A stretch of DNA of 64,000 nt, taken from positions 3,162,001-3,226,000 of the forward strand of contig NZ_VSWH01000001.1 in the NCBI RefSeq assembly GCF_009602705.1. Direction: 5' to 3'. The notes beneath the pieces were generated by a model. It made no database searches, had not been told where the DNA came from, and saw only the letters and a list, made by a program, of their open reading frames with translations. Position 1 is the stretch's first letter. Each line of letters begins with the position of its first letter. This stretch comes from Chryseobacterium vaccae. GTDB lineage: Bacteria > Bacteroidota > Bacteroidia > Flavobacteriales > Weeksellaceae. Below are positions 8,080-16,500 of this stretch, piece by piece. A program made the translations under genes and the position numbers.

Positions 8080-8520
8080 ATGAAGAAATTGCTTTTTGTG
8101 TTTATGATCTCTTTTTTCGGAACAGCAGCCTATGCTCAGGCGTGGACGGGAAAAGGTGACCAGAAGATTCAGCTGGGACTTAATGCCTGGGGATACGGAA
8201 CAGGAGTAACAGGAACTTATGACTACGGGCTAAACAAACTTATATCCATAGGAGCCGGGCTTAATGCATATTTCGGCGATTATAAAGACAATGATAAGGA
8301 TAACCGTGTTTTTGTTTTCGGAAGACTGAACTTTCACCTTCAGGAGGCTCTTGGACTACCTTCCAAATGGGATATCTATCCGGGAGTTGATCTTGGGGTT
8401 TTAGGAAAGGATTTCGGGATCGGAGCGCATATCGGAGCCCGATACTATTTCACTGAAAAAGTGGGTGTTTTTGCCGAAGTGGGCAACAATGGCAGTCTGG
8501 GAGTTTCTTTCAATCTGTAA
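8080..8520 (+). CDS. Small outer-membrane beta-barrel-like protein (DUF6646 type)
   Basis: 146 residues with a clear signal peptide (MKKLLFVFMISFFGTAAYAQ, cleavage after AYAQ). The mature part is rich in alternating Gly/aromatic strands (LGLNAWGYGTGVTGTYDYG, IGAHIGARYYF) and ends with a strand finishing in Phe-Asn-Leu, as in small eight-strand outer-membrane barrels. This matches the family annotated DUF6646 in flavobacteria; its function is unknown. A TATTTTTG box lies at 8025-8032, 48 nt upstream, and a terminator hairpin follows. No enzyme motif is present. Confidence 0.7.
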   Translation: MKKLLFVFMISFFGTAAYAQAWTGKGDQKIQLGLNAWGYGTGVTGTYDYGLNKLISIGAGLNAYFGDYKDNDKDNRVFVFGRLNFHLQEALGLPSKWDIYPGVDLGVLGKDFGIGAHIGARYYFTEKVGVFAEVGNNGSLGVSFNL

Positions 8521-8540
8521 CATCCTTACAATATATGACA

Positions 8541-8568
8541 AAGCTTCTCATTTCGAGGAGCTTTTTTA
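8541..8568 (+). terminator. Terminator after the small outer-membrane gene
   Basis: A 9-bp stem (8541-8549 with 8555-8563, one wobble pair) with a 5-nt loop, followed by six T. Confidence 0.8.
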
Positions 8569-8599
8569 TTTGGCATAGTTTTGATAATTGTTACCTTTG
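8569..8599 (+). promoter_or_regulatory. rseP promoter
   Basis: TTTG at 8569-8572, a 19-nt spacer, and TACCTTTG at 8592-8599. Both boxes match the Bacteroidota primary sigma factor consensus. The start codon is 25 nt downstream. Confidence 0.7.
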
Positions 8600-8623
8600 C
8601 AAATTAAAATCTAAAATTTATTA

Positions 8624-10105
8624 ATGGAATTAGCAATCAAGATTTTCCAGTTCATACTAAGTATTTCTATTTTAGTAGTTCTTCATGAGCTTGGACATTT
8701 TTTACCAGCGAAATGGTTCAAAACCAGAGCAGAGAAATTTTTCCTGTTTTTCGATCCCTGGTTTTCAATTTTCTCAATGAAGAAGATCAACGGAAAATGG
8801 CAGTATAAATTTATATCCAAAAACCTTCCTGATACAGAAATAATTGAAGTAAACGGAGAAAAAAAGGAGGTTCCTATCGATATATCAAAGCTTCCGGACA
8901 ACGACTGGAGAAAGCATCCTGAACAGACCAAATACGGTATCGGGTGGCTTCCTTTCGGAGGATACGTTAAGATCGCAGGAATGATTGATGAGAGCATGGA
9001 CAAAGAGCAGATGAAAAAGCCTGCACAGCCATGGGAATTCAGATCTAAACCGGCCTGGCAGCGTCTGATCATTATGCTTGGAGGGGTTACAGTAAACTTT
9101 TTCCTGGCATGGATCATTTTCGGATGTCTTTCCTATTTTAATGGAGAAACTTCTTTTGACACGTCTAAAGTGGATGCTCCGATGCATTATACGGAGATCG
9201 CCAAAGCAATGGGCTTTAAAGATGGAGACAAAATTTTAAAAGTAGACGGAAAAACTCAGAATAACCTTGACAAATTATCTCTTGATATTTTATTAAGTGA
9301 TCAGATCACGGTGTTAAGAGACGGAAAAGAACTTACTTTCAATACGAATGACGACGGAAAAGCAATGGCATTCAAGGATGAAAATCCAAGAGCATTCCTT
9401 ACGCCTAGATTTGCAGCAGTAATAGATACCATTGTCAATCCTAAAACAGCAGCAGCTGGTTTAAAAGTTGGTGACCAGGTAACTTCAGTGAACGGACAGA
9501 AAATCGCTTATTATGATGAATTCCGAACTGTTGTGGGTAAAAATCCGGGGAAAACAATTAATGTAGAGGTATTGAGAAACGGAACACAGGTTCCTCTGAG
9601 CCTTGAGATTTCCAAAGAAGGAACTTTAGGAATTTCTTCTTATAAACAAATGGATAAATATGCAAAAACTGAGCATTTCACTTTTGCACAGGCTATCGGA
9701 AGAGGCTATACAAGAAGTATCGAGAGTTTAACGTACCAGGTTAAGCAGTTTAAACTAATTTTCAATAAGAAAGTTCAGGGATATAAGAAAGTAGGCGGAC
9801 CTCTTGCGATTATCAAGAATATGCCTGTAGAAAAGTCTAAAGAAGGCAAAGTATCGATCAACTGGACTATGTTCTGGGGCTTCACTGCAATGTTCTCTGT
9901 ATGGCTGGCTTTCCTTAACCTAATCCCAATTCCGGGGCTTGATGGCGGGCACGTACTGTTTACATTATGGGAAGTGATTACTGGAAAACCGGTTCCACAA
10001 AAGATACTGGAAAATGCCCAGATGGTTGGAGTTATCTTCCTGCTTGGATTGATGGTACTGATCTTCGGAAGCGACATTTTCAAAGCCATTACCGGAAGTT
10101 TATAA
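8624..10105 (+). CDS. rseP: Site-2 intramembrane metalloprotease RseP
   Basis: 493 residues. The zinc motif H21-E22-L-G-H25 sits in the first transmembrane helix (VVLHELGHFLPAKWF), and the third metal ligand is in NLIPIPGLDGGHV near the C-terminus. Two PDZ-like segments lie between (one around 185-235, one around 265-345, with KTAAAGLKVGDQV). This is the RIP1/RseP family, which cuts transmembrane anti-sigma factors and leftover signal peptides in the inner membrane. The family in Bacteroidota is about 440-500 aa, so it is full length. It has its own promoter and is followed by tRNA-Asn. No anti-sigma or sigma gene lies beside it. Confidence 0.92.
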   Translation: MELAIKIFQFILSISILVVLHELGHFLPAKWFKTRAEKFFLFFDPWFSIFSMKKINGKWQYKFISKNLPDTEIIEVNGEKKEVPIDISKLPDNDWRKHPEQTKYGIGWLPFGGYVKIAGMIDESMDKEQMKKPAQPWEFRSKPAWQRLIIMLGGVTVNFFLAWIIFGCLSYFNGETSFDTSKVDAPMHYTEIAKAMGFKDGDKILKVDGKTQNNLDKLSLDILLSDQITVLRDGKELTFNTNDDGKAMAFKDENPRAFLTPRFAAVIDTIVNPKTAAAGLKVGDQVTSVNGQKIAYYDEFRTVVGKNPGKTINVEVLRNGTQVPLSLEISKEGTLGISSYKQMDKYAKTEHFTFAQAIGRGYTRSIESLTYQVKQFKLIFNKKVQGYKKVGGPLAIIKNMPVEKSKEGKVSINWTMFWGFTAMFSVWLAFLNLIPIPGLDGGHVLFTLWEVITGKPVPQKILENAQMVGVIFLLGLMVLIFGSDIFKAITGSL

Positions 10106-10131
10106 GATTTTTGAATTTTTTTCAGAAAATA

Positions 10132-10163
10132 TTTGTAGGGTATAAATATTCGTCCTATATTTG
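10132..10163 (+). promoter_or_regulatory. Promoter of the first tRNA-Asn
   Basis: TTTG (10132-10135), 20-nt spacer, TATATTTG (10156-10163). The mature tRNA begins 22 nt after the -7 box. Confidence 0.7.
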
Positions 10164-10185
10164 CACCACTTAAAACAAAGGACAT

Positions 10186-10259
10186 TCCTCCTTAGCTCAG
10201 TTGGTTAGAGCATCTGACTGTTAATCAGAGGGTCGCTGGTTCGAGCCCAGCAGGAGGAG
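10186..10259 (+). tRNA. tRNA-Asn (GTT), copy 1
   Basis: A 74-nt cloverleaf. The acceptor stem TCCTCCT pairs with AGGAGGA, the discriminator is G, the anticodon stem is TCTGA/TCAGA, and the loop CTGTTAA carries anticodon GTT (10220-10222). The T-arm contains GGTTCGAGCCC. CCA is not encoded. Confidence 0.96.
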
Positions 10260-10260
10260 C

Positions 10261-10292
10261 AAAAAGACTTACAGAAATGTAGGTCTTTTTTT
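10261..10292 (+). terminator. Terminator of tRNA-Asn copy 1
   Basis: An 11-bp stem (10263-10273 with 10278-10288, one wobble) with a GAAA tetraloop and a T run. Confidence 0.85.
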
Positions 10293-10299
10293 GTTTATA

Positions 10300-10571
10300 A
10301 TCTTTTGATAAATTAAACGGATCAGGCTAGAAGTTGAACTAGACTAAAACATATGGTTAAATAATCTTATGTGCAATTATTTTTTATCACAAAAGAATTT
10401 GCGCTTACAATATTTCATCTAAATAAGTAAAAACAGCTTCATCATCAAAGATGACTTCTCAATTTGTACACATAGCCTAAATACCATCAAAAAAAATTTA
10501 AGGTTTCCACAATTTTATTTTCCTGAAAAATAAATGGATAGCTGATTTCGTTTAATATTAGGAAATAAAAA
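10300..10571. other. Spacer between the two tRNA-Asn copies
   Basis: About 270 nt of AT-rich DNA without an intact gene. On the minus strand, around 10406-10456, a stretch reads EVIFDDEAVFTYLDEIL before a stop, with a stop immediately upstream as well. It looks like the tail of a decayed coding sequence but is too short to assign. Confidence 0.4.
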
Positions 10572-10603
10572 TTTGCTTGGTACTGATATTCCTATTATAT
10601 TTG
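10572..10603 (+). promoter_or_regulatory. Promoter of the second tRNA-Asn
   Basis: TTTG (10572-10575), 20-nt spacer, TATATTTG (10596-10603): same architecture and spacing as copy 1, although the spacer sequence differs. Confidence 0.7.
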
Positions 10604-10626
10604 CACCACTTAAAACAAAGGAAAAT

Positions 10627-10700
10627 TCCTCCTTAGCTCAGTTGGTTAGAGCATCTGACTGTTAATCAGAGGGTCGCTGGTTCGAGCCCAGCAGGAGGAG
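10627..10700 (+). tRNA. tRNA-Asn (GTT), copy 2
   Basis: Identical over all 74 nt to the tRNA at 10186-10259, with anticodon GTT and no encoded CCA. Confidence 0.96.
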
Positions 10701-10701
10701 C

Positions 10702-10733
10702 AAAAAGACTTACAGAAATGTAGGTCTTTTTTT
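10702..10733 (+). terminator. Terminator of tRNA-Asn copy 2
   Basis: The same GAAA-loop hairpin and T run as behind copy 1. Confidence 0.85.
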
Positions 10734-10763
10734 GTTTATGTGTAAAAACTAACTATTAAAATC

Positions 10764-10955
10764 ATGAAAAGTAAAAAAGGTCCATCCATTATTTTCATCA
10801 TTCTGGCGATCATTATAGGATCGGCATTGTACAAACAATTCGACATTGAAAATCTAAAATTTAAGAGCACTGGTCTCGCAATTCTCTATTTCGTCACTCT
10901 TATATTCTGTGTTTATATTCTGATAAAAGATTATATCAATAAGCCCAAAGAATAA
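10764..10955 (+). CDS. Small membrane protein, unknown function (63 aa)
   Basis: 63 residues with two hydrophobic segments (about 8-24, IIFIILAIIIGSALY, and about 36-54, LAILYFVTLIFCVYILI) and charged ends (MKSKKG at the N-terminus, KDYINKPKE at the C-terminus). It is probably an inner-membrane hairpin with both ends in the cytoplasm. The family is not recognised. It starts 31 nt after the second tRNA terminator and is followed 59 nt later by a secreted hypothetical protein on the same strand. The ORF is short, but the hydrophobic pattern is protein-like. Confidence 0.5.
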   Translation: MKSKKGPSIIFIILAIIIGSALYKQFDIENLKFKSTGLAILYFVTLIFCVYILIKDYINKPKE

Positions 10956-11014
10956 CTTCCACAATGATCATCTATTTTCAGTAATTTCACAGTCAACATT
11001 ATCCAAATTAACAG

Positions 11015-11776
11015 ATGAAATTCAGATTTTTAGTATTAGTGCTGCTAATGTATAGTTTCATTCACGCACAGGACGAAGAACTTGATGCTTCTAAAAAAGC
11101 AAATGTCAACAACATCATCTCTTTATTTAAAAGGAACAATGTAAATGACATTTCAAATATGATCAATTATCCTTTACAGAGGAAATATCCTATTCCTGAT
11201 ATTAAAAACAAAAAGGAATTTAAGCAAAGGTTCAGTGAAATTTTTGATAAGGTTCTTATCAGGCAGATTGCCCATTCAAAAACCAGCCAATGGTCGGAAG
11301 TCGGTTGGAGAGGAATCATGCTGGATAACGGACTGGTATGGATAGACAGCTATGAAGGAAAGATAAAGGCTGTAAATTACGAGAGTCCTTTTGAAAAAAA
11401 TTTAAGGAAAAAATTGATCCAAAAGGAAAAAGAAAGCGTACACATTTCCTTGAAAAAATTCGAAGTTCCGGTATATAAAATAAAGACGAAACAATACCTC
11501 ATCAGGATTGACGAAATTTCCGACGGTAAATACAGATACGCTTCCTGGAAACTAGGCAGCAAAGAAAATACCCGGCCGGACCTTATTTTGAATAACGGCG
11601 AACTGGATTTTCTGGGAAGCGGTGGAAATCACGTGATCACCTTTACCAGCGGAAATTACACTTATAAAGTTTACAGAAATATCATCTCTGAAGAAAACGG
11701 TGCAGACGCTGCTCTTGAAGTAGAAAAAGACGGCCAGAATATTTTAAGCCAAAACGGTACATTAACAACCGACTAA
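11015..11776 (+). CDS. Secreted hypothetical protein
   Basis: 253 residues beginning with a signal peptide (MKFRFLVLVLLMYSFIHAQ). The mature part mixes helices (residues 25-90, with KKANVNNIISLFKRNNVND) and a strand-rich C-terminal half (residues 145-250). No enzyme signature is recognised. The N-terminal half has the layout of small periplasmic proteins that follow stress-like counts such as NVNDISNMINYP, but I cannot name a family. It lies 98 nt upstream of a serine hydrolase on the same strand and may be co-transcribed with it. Confidence 0.65.
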   Translation: MKFRFLVLVLLMYSFIHAQDEELDASKKANVNNIISLFKRNNVNDISNMINYPLQRKYPIPDIKNKKEFKQRFSEIFDKVLIRQIAHSKTSQWSEVGWRGIMLDNGLVWIDSYEGKIKAVNYESPFEKNLRKKLIQKEKESVHISLKKFEVPVYKIKTKQYLIRIDEISDGKYRYASWKLGSKENTRPDLILNNGELDFLGSGGNHVITFTSGNYTYKVYRNIISEENGADAALEVEKDGQNILSQNGTLTTD

Positions 11777-11874
11777 AAAAAATACACATATTCTTTCTCA
11801 AACGATTTACCCATTCCATGTAATGAAATAAAAGCCGCAATTGTCCTATTAGAAAATAAAACCATCCCCAATCA

Positions 11875-13314
11875 ATGAAATTATCTTTTCTGTTCACCTT
11901 ATTTTTATCTTTTCCCTTCCTGGGATATTCACAAAAAACAGATCCTTCAAAATCAATTGACCACTACATAAAAGAGGTGATGAAAAATAGTGATATACCC
12001 GGACTGGCTGTCGGGATTATCAAAAATAATCAGGTTATTTATCAGAAATATTACGGTACTGAAGCACTTGAAAGCCCTAAAAAAGTTAATCCCGGCTCCA
12101 TGTTCAGGGTTTATTCCACAACGAAACTCATGACTAATGTTGGTGTTTTTCAGCTTATTGAACAGGGAAAGATCGCTTTGGAAGACCCTATTTCAAAATA
12201 TTTTGACAATCTGCCGGAAGCATGGAAGGAAGTAAAAATAAAACATCTTCTGACCCATTCTTCAGGGGTTCCCGATATTATCTACTTCAATGATATTTCC
12301 GTTGATGCATCCAATATGGAATCACTGGCACGATTATTCAATGAAAGAATGGATTTTAAAACAGGTAATGAGTACAGATACAATCAAACCAATTACCTTC
12401 TGCTTACCATGATTATTGAAAAGGTAACAGGGCAGCATTTTGAAGACTTTATTATCAACAATCAGTTTCCGGATTCCCGAAAGGAAGTGGTATTCTCGTC
12501 CAATTCTCTGGAAAACATCCCCAACCGGATTGTAAAATATGATTACAACGCACAAACAGACCGATATGAGAAATCAAAACACGTCAGCGGTGTGAGATCT
12601 CATTCCGGGAACGGCCTTGCCATTACCCTTCCTGCTTTTTTAAAGTGGAGCATTCAGTTCAATAAAAACAAATTTCTGAAGGAACAAACCAAGGAAATGA
12701 TGTGGCAACCTTTTGTTTATGAAAATAGTACATACCCTTTTGCCTACGGTTGGGAAATCAACAAAATGAATGGGATTTCATCCTATGGGTTTTCCGGAGG
12801 CAATGTAAGCGTTTACAAAATTTGTCCGGACAGTGATTTATCCATTATTATCATGTACAACGGATACAAAGGATTCCCGGTTCAGTATCAGATGGTCAAC
12901 CATATTGCCCAGATCGTAGACAACCGTCTGAAAGATCCCTATTCGTTAGCCGAAGAATCCATCATTTCCGAATTCATGAAAAAAGGAAATCCTGATGCAG
13001 AAAAAAAATATTACAGCATTAAAACAAAGAATCCGACATGGGATTTTGAAAATACCATAAATACTATTGGCTACGTCCTGCTTGGGCTTTCAAGAGCCGA
13101 AGAAGCTGTCAAAGTTTTTGAAATGAATGTCAAAGAACACCCAAAGTCAGGAATGGCTTTTGACAGTTTAGGTGAAGGTTATCTTGCTGTTAAAAACTAC
13201 AAACTTGCTTTAGCAAACTATACAAAATCTCTTGAGCTGGATCCTCAAAACAATAATGCCGAGAACAAGATCAAAGAGATCAGACAGACCATGGAAGCAG
13301 CTGATAAAAAATAA
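11875..13314 (+). CDS. Secreted serine hydrolase (class C beta-lactamase/PBP-like) with TPR tail
   Basis: 479 residues with a signal peptide (MKLSFLFTLFLSFPFLGYSQ). The beta-lactamase-like domain covers about 25-355. The nucleophile tetrad is S81-T-T-K84 in FRVYSTTKLM, the Tyr motif is in EYRYNQTNYLL, and the third motif region is around SGGNVS in place of the usual KTG or HTG. This fits the esterase/D-aminopeptidase branch of class C-like enzymes rather than a true antibiotic lactamase. Residues about 385-470 form tetratricopeptide-like helices (GMAFDSLGEGYLAVKNYKLA). It is likely periplasmic and acts on peptides or esters. A bidirectional terminator follows. Confidence 0.8.
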   Translation: MKLSFLFTLFLSFPFLGYSQKTDPSKSIDHYIKEVMKNSDIPGLAVGIIKNNQVIYQKYYGTEALESPKKVNPGSMFRVYSTTKLMTNVGVFQLIEQGKIALEDPISKYFDNLPEAWKEVKIKHLLTHSSGVPDIIYFNDISVDASNMESLARLFNERMDFKTGNEYRYNQTNYLLLTMIIEKVTGQHFEDFIINNQFPDSRKEVVFSSNSLENIPNRIVKYDYNAQTDRYEKSKHVSGVRSHSGNGLAITLPAFLKWSIQFNKNKFLKEQTKEMMWQPFVYENSTYPFAYGWEINKMNGISSYGFSGGNVSVYKICPDSDLSIIIMYNGYKGFPVQYQMVNHIAQIVDNRLKDPYSLAEESIISEFMKKGNPDAEKKYYSIKTKNPTWDFENTINTIGYVLLGLSRAEEAVKVFEMNVKEHPKSGMAFDSLGEGYLAVKNYKLALANYTKSLELDPQNNNAENKIKEIRQTMEAADKK

Positions 13315-13338
13315 TTGATATAGAGCAAACCGTTTCAT

Positions 13339-13376
13339 AAAAAAAAGACTTACGCATCTGTGTAAGTCTTTTTTTT
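13339..13376. terminator. Bidirectional terminator between convergent genes
   Basis: A stem of at least 13 bp (A8-GACTTAC paired with GTAAGTC-T8) around an 8-nt loop. It serves the serine hydrolase (+) and the DUF4132 gene (-). Confidence 0.88.
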
Positions 13377-13406
13377 AATTATTTAATTGATTCAAAAAAT
13401 TATAGA

Positions 13407-15977
13407 TCACCTGTTGATTTGCGAGGTGATGGTAGAGTCGGTTATCTTATCATCATTTGCCAGCAGGAGTGCTTTTGAAATAATCACAGACAGGCCGTTA
13501 TCCCCTTCAAAAGGTAAAAACAGAGCATTACCCGCATCTTTTTTACTTCTATCCGGAACAATACATAAGTACTGGTCATTGGGCTCCATCAGGATATTAG
13601 TACTTCCGATATGAATTTTATAAGTTCTGATTTTCCCTTTCACCACTACAAACTTATCTTCAATATGAGTAACGGATGCTATTTTCAGGCGCGGGATAAG
13701 ATTCTGGAGTATTTCTTTCCTGTTCTTGGCAATTTCAGATAAATTACCAAAGGAATAAGACTGCCAGTAATCTCTGTACGCTGGCAGACCTCCGGAATCA
13801 CTCCAGGCAGGATCATTCCCGACACTGGCGACTCCTACAAAAAGATCCACATCTCTCATCGCCTCTGAAAAAGCAACAGCAGGAACATCTATAAGATTCA
13901 TCACCTCATTGGTTTCCGTATTAATGAACCTGATCTGGTCTGTCGTTACATAATTCCAGATTCCTGTTGCATTAAATTCATCATTGGCATTTAAGGCATT
14001 CACCCAGTATTCAACGGAAATATGATATTCAGGCATCATCAGCTCAGCCGTATCATTGTCTCCGCCATCCCACGCACCAATAAGTCTTGCTTTCCAGTTT
14101 CTGTCTTTAGCCAGCGTAACATACTGATGCTGTTTAAGGATATGGGAAGCCATCCTGTTACTGTATGTTCTGGTGTTGATTTCTGCTTCCGTAAGAAGGT
14201 AAATTTCCCGGTAGGCCTGCTTAAACGGCTGCTGAATTTCACCTTCCATTAAAAACTGCCTCCATGCCCTGACTTCAGTAGTACCGCTCGTTACCGGATG
14301 CCATAAAGAAACGGTGTCATACTGTTCAATATCAATACTATTGTAATCAATATCAATCCACTCTCCTTTCAGATAAACAGCCAGCCTCTCTTCTTTTTCT
14401 TTTGAAAACTTAAAGATCACTTTTCCGATCACAAATGAAAGAAGCCCATGGTTAAGATATTTTTCTTTAAAATAATCAAGACTAAGAACTCTGCTGCTTC
14501 TCATCATCCTGTCGAACCTTTCTTTTTGAGACGAAGTAGTCTGGTCAATCTGTTTTTGGGTATCTTTGATTTTCTTCAGTTTTGCAGCCGCATTGTCTTT
14601 TACTGCTTGTGGAACAGATTTTTGTTCTGAACCGTCCGGCTTCAACCATTTTAAAACAGATTTTCCGATTCCTGTCAGTTCAAGAATGCAGGTATAGCCC
14701 TCAATTTCATAAGTTAGCTGATGATCCTTCAGTTTAAAATGATCAACAGCTAGATCTTCAATTTCTGTTGAAGAGATCTTTAATTTTTCTGCCGCTTCAT
14801 TGATGTATTTTTCAATAAGATTCAGCGTATTGTTCTGCTTAATTTTTAGTTTTAATCTCGAAAGCTGCGCAATTCCATCCAGACCTTTTGATGCAAACAG
14901 TGTATACAGACAGGCATTTCCTATACCCGCTGCAGCTGGTCCTTTTTCAGGAATTTTTTTAAAGCACCGCTCTGCCAATCTACCGATTGTCTGTATGGTG
15001 GCATTATCATGAAACCATGACGACATCCAGACAAAGCCTTTAACTGCATCAGCATTCAGAGCGCTCAGAAATTCACTGGACTGATAAGTATACACCTGAT
15101 TATTATACCGGTGCTCATGCTGTGTTATCGATTCTTTAAGATTGATGATAAACCCGAACCAGTCATGGGTTACTTTTTTAAATTTATCAGATCCCAGGCG
15201 GTCAATAACTCCTTTTGCTTCATTCAGAAATTTTTGAGAGGGCTTACCTCCTGAAGCTTTTTGCGCTATAGCAACAAGTTCGAACCAACATGATTTTTCT
15301 TCTTCTTTCTGAGCATCTATTAATTCGTTGGCAAAATCTCTGAAAGCATCTTCTCCTAAAAAATAAACCGGCCTGAAAACATTGCTTCCATCCCCTGTTT
15401 TATGAAGGTAAGATTTAATTTTTTCTTCCAGTTTAATATGTTCTTTGTAGTAATAAGCCTCTGGTTTTTTCTCAAAACTTAAAATTTCGTTGAGAACTTT
15501 TCTAATGGATTCAGGGGTCTCATCAGGAAAGCTGGACTCGACCTGTTTAAACCATCCGGCAAGCGGCCAGGCAATAGCTCCGTGGTTATAATAATCTGAC
15601 TCAGCCGTATGATTACAGAACGCCTGATATATATTCAGCAGCTTGTCTTCCCCAAGTTTTATCTTAGATTTAAAGAGGGTCTGGATATACGAAAAAGCCA
15701 TCTGGGTTTCTTTATACACCGGATCACTGGAGGTATTCCTGAAAGATTTCTTTTTTTCAGCAGCAGTGGTCAAAAACATAATAAAATCTGCTTTCTTATT
15801 ATCATCCCATTTTTTAACCACCTCATTGTAAATCTGTACATCTGAAAAAGTGATTGTATAAAAATAATTGGAAACCTTCTCATACTGCCCTACCGACTGC
15901 TTTAAAGTATCCCGGAACTCTTTATTTTCTTTATTTTCTAATCCTACAGCGGATTTTATCTGATCTAATATTCCCAT
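13407..15977 (-). CDS. DUF4132 (MolR-like) protein
   Basis: 856 residues, cytoplasmic, with no signal or membrane segment. The N-terminal ~480 residues are mostly alpha-helical, repeat-like. A Lys-rich helix follows at about 485-530. The diagnostic DUF4132 block is at about 590-760, with WRQFLMEGEIQQPFKQAYREIY, then YSNRMASHILKQHQ and GAWDGGDNDTAEL. A short C-terminal beta-rich stretch ends the protein. In E. coli the related YehI (also called MolR) lies near MoxR-type AAA and vWA genes; none is present here, and the N-terminal WGR domain of some relatives is not visible. Its biochemical activity is unknown. It is the second gene of a two-gene operon, 10 nt after a small protein ending in Gly-Gly. 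Confidence 0.8.
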   Translation of the reverse strand: MGILDQIKSAVGLENKENKEFRDTLKQSVGQYEKVSNYFYTITFSDVQIYNEVVKKWDDNKKADFIMFLTTAAEKKKSFRNTSSDPVYKETQMAFSYIQTLFKSKIKLGEDKLLNIYQAFCNHTAESDYYNHGAIAWPLAGWFKQVESSFPDETPESIRKVLNEILSFEKKPEAYYYKEHIKLEEKIKSYLHKTGDGSNVFRPVYFLGEDAFRDFANELIDAQKEEEKSCWFELVAIAQKASGGKPSQKFLNEAKGVIDRLGSDKFKKVTHDWFGFIINLKESITQHEHRYNNQVYTYQSSEFLSALNADAVKGFVWMSSWFHDNATIQTIGRLAERCFKKIPEKGPAAAGIGNACLYTLFASKGLDGIAQLSRLKLKIKQNNTLNLIEKYINEAAEKLKISSTEIEDLAVDHFKLKDHQLTYEIEGYTCILELTGIGKSVLKWLKPDGSEQKSVPQAVKDNAAAKLKKIKDTQKQIDQTTSSQKERFDRMMRSSRVLSLDYFKEKYLNHGLLSFVIGKVIFKFSKEKEERLAVYLKGEWIDIDYNSIDIEQYDTVSLWHPVTSGTTEVRAWRQFLMEGEIQQPFKQAYREIYLLTEAEINTRTYSNRMASHILKQHQYVTLAKDRNWKARLIGAWDGGDNDTAELMMPEYHISVEYWVNALNANDEFNATGIWNYVTTDQIRFINTETNEVMNLIDVPAVAFSEAMRDVDLFVGVASVGNDPAWSDSGGLPAYRDYWQSYSFGNLSEIAKNRKEILQNLIPRLKIASVTHIEDKFVVVKGKIRTYKIHIGSTNILMEPNDQYLCIVPDRSKKDAGNALFLPFEGDNGLSVIISKALLLANDDKITDSTITSQINR

Positions 15978-15987
15978 ACTTTGAAGT

Positions 15988-16377
15988 TTATCCCCCTACA
16001 AGCGGAGTAAGTTTGATAAAGGAAATTTTTGAGTTGCTTTTCAAAACAATCTTCTGATTCAGATCATCTACCTGTTCATTATCCACAAGAATAAAAAAAC
16101 CGTTCTTCTGAAAGGCATCCAATGCGATATAAGTCTGTTTTTCAGCATCTATTAGCTGTTTCTTTTTCAGTTTATAGCCATTAAGCGTTTTTTCTGCGTC
16201 CAGAGGTTCAACAAGTCCGTTGAAATATTCAGGCAAACGGCTGTTATAGTTTTCCACTTCTATGGAAACTCTTTTATAAATAAGTTCTTCCACAGAGATG
16301 ATTTCATTTTCCACCCGGATTTCGACCTGATTGGTGACGGTTCCGTTCAGAAGCTCATCAGAAATAATGATATTCAT
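15988..16377 (-). CDS. Ubiquitin/MoaD-like small protein ending in Gly-Gly
   Basis: 129 residues, cytoplasmic. The N-terminal part (MNIIISDELL, then NQVEIRVENE and the helix VEELIYKRVSIEVENY) follows the beta-beta-alpha order of beta-grasp proteins. The C-terminal part (FFILVDNEQV, then KISFIKLTPLVGG) follows the last strands and tail of MoaD, ThiS and ubiquitin, with Gly-Gly as the final residues. A lysine-rich insert of about 40 residues (about 50-90) makes it longer than MoaD (about 80). It is translated just upstream of the DUF4132 gene. No E1/MoeB-like activating enzyme, JAB protease or molybdopterin gene is in the window. The fold is inferred by eye, and no profile comparison was possible. 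Confidence 0.6.
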   Translation of the reverse strand: MNIIISDELLNGTVTNQVEIRVENEIISVEELIYKRVSIEVENYNSRLPEYFNGLVEPLDAEKTLNGYKLKKKQLIDAEKQTYIALDAFQKNGFFILVDNEQVDDLNQKIVLKSNSKISFIKLTPLVGG

Positions 16378-16500
16378 GATTAATAATGTGTTTAGATTAA
16401 ATTACAATGGCTTTATACCGACTAAAGTAACCATTTTTCCTGTAATTTTTAACATTATCCGACAGAATATCACGCATTCAGGTGTACTCCCAACTCCAAT

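Larger units (their letters stand above)
10156..10298. repeat. Tandem duplication copy 1 around tRNA-Asn
   Basis: About 143 nt nearly identical to 10596-10739: the -7 box, the leader ending AAAACAAAGGA, the whole tRNA, the terminator and GTTTAT beyond it. The only clear difference is the short CATT versus AAATT just before the tRNA. Confidence 0.85.
10596..10739. repeat. Tandem duplication copy 2 around tRNA-Asn
   Basis: Second copy of the unit at 10156-10298. Homology starts at the -7 box and ends at GTTTAT after the terminator, so the promoter -7, tRNA and terminator were duplicated as a block. Confidence 0.85.

Noticed and set aside
10406..10456. Coding-like fragment EVIFDDEAVFTYLDEIL on the minus strand
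   Set aside because: Too short, with stops directly on both sides; kept only as a note on the spacer.
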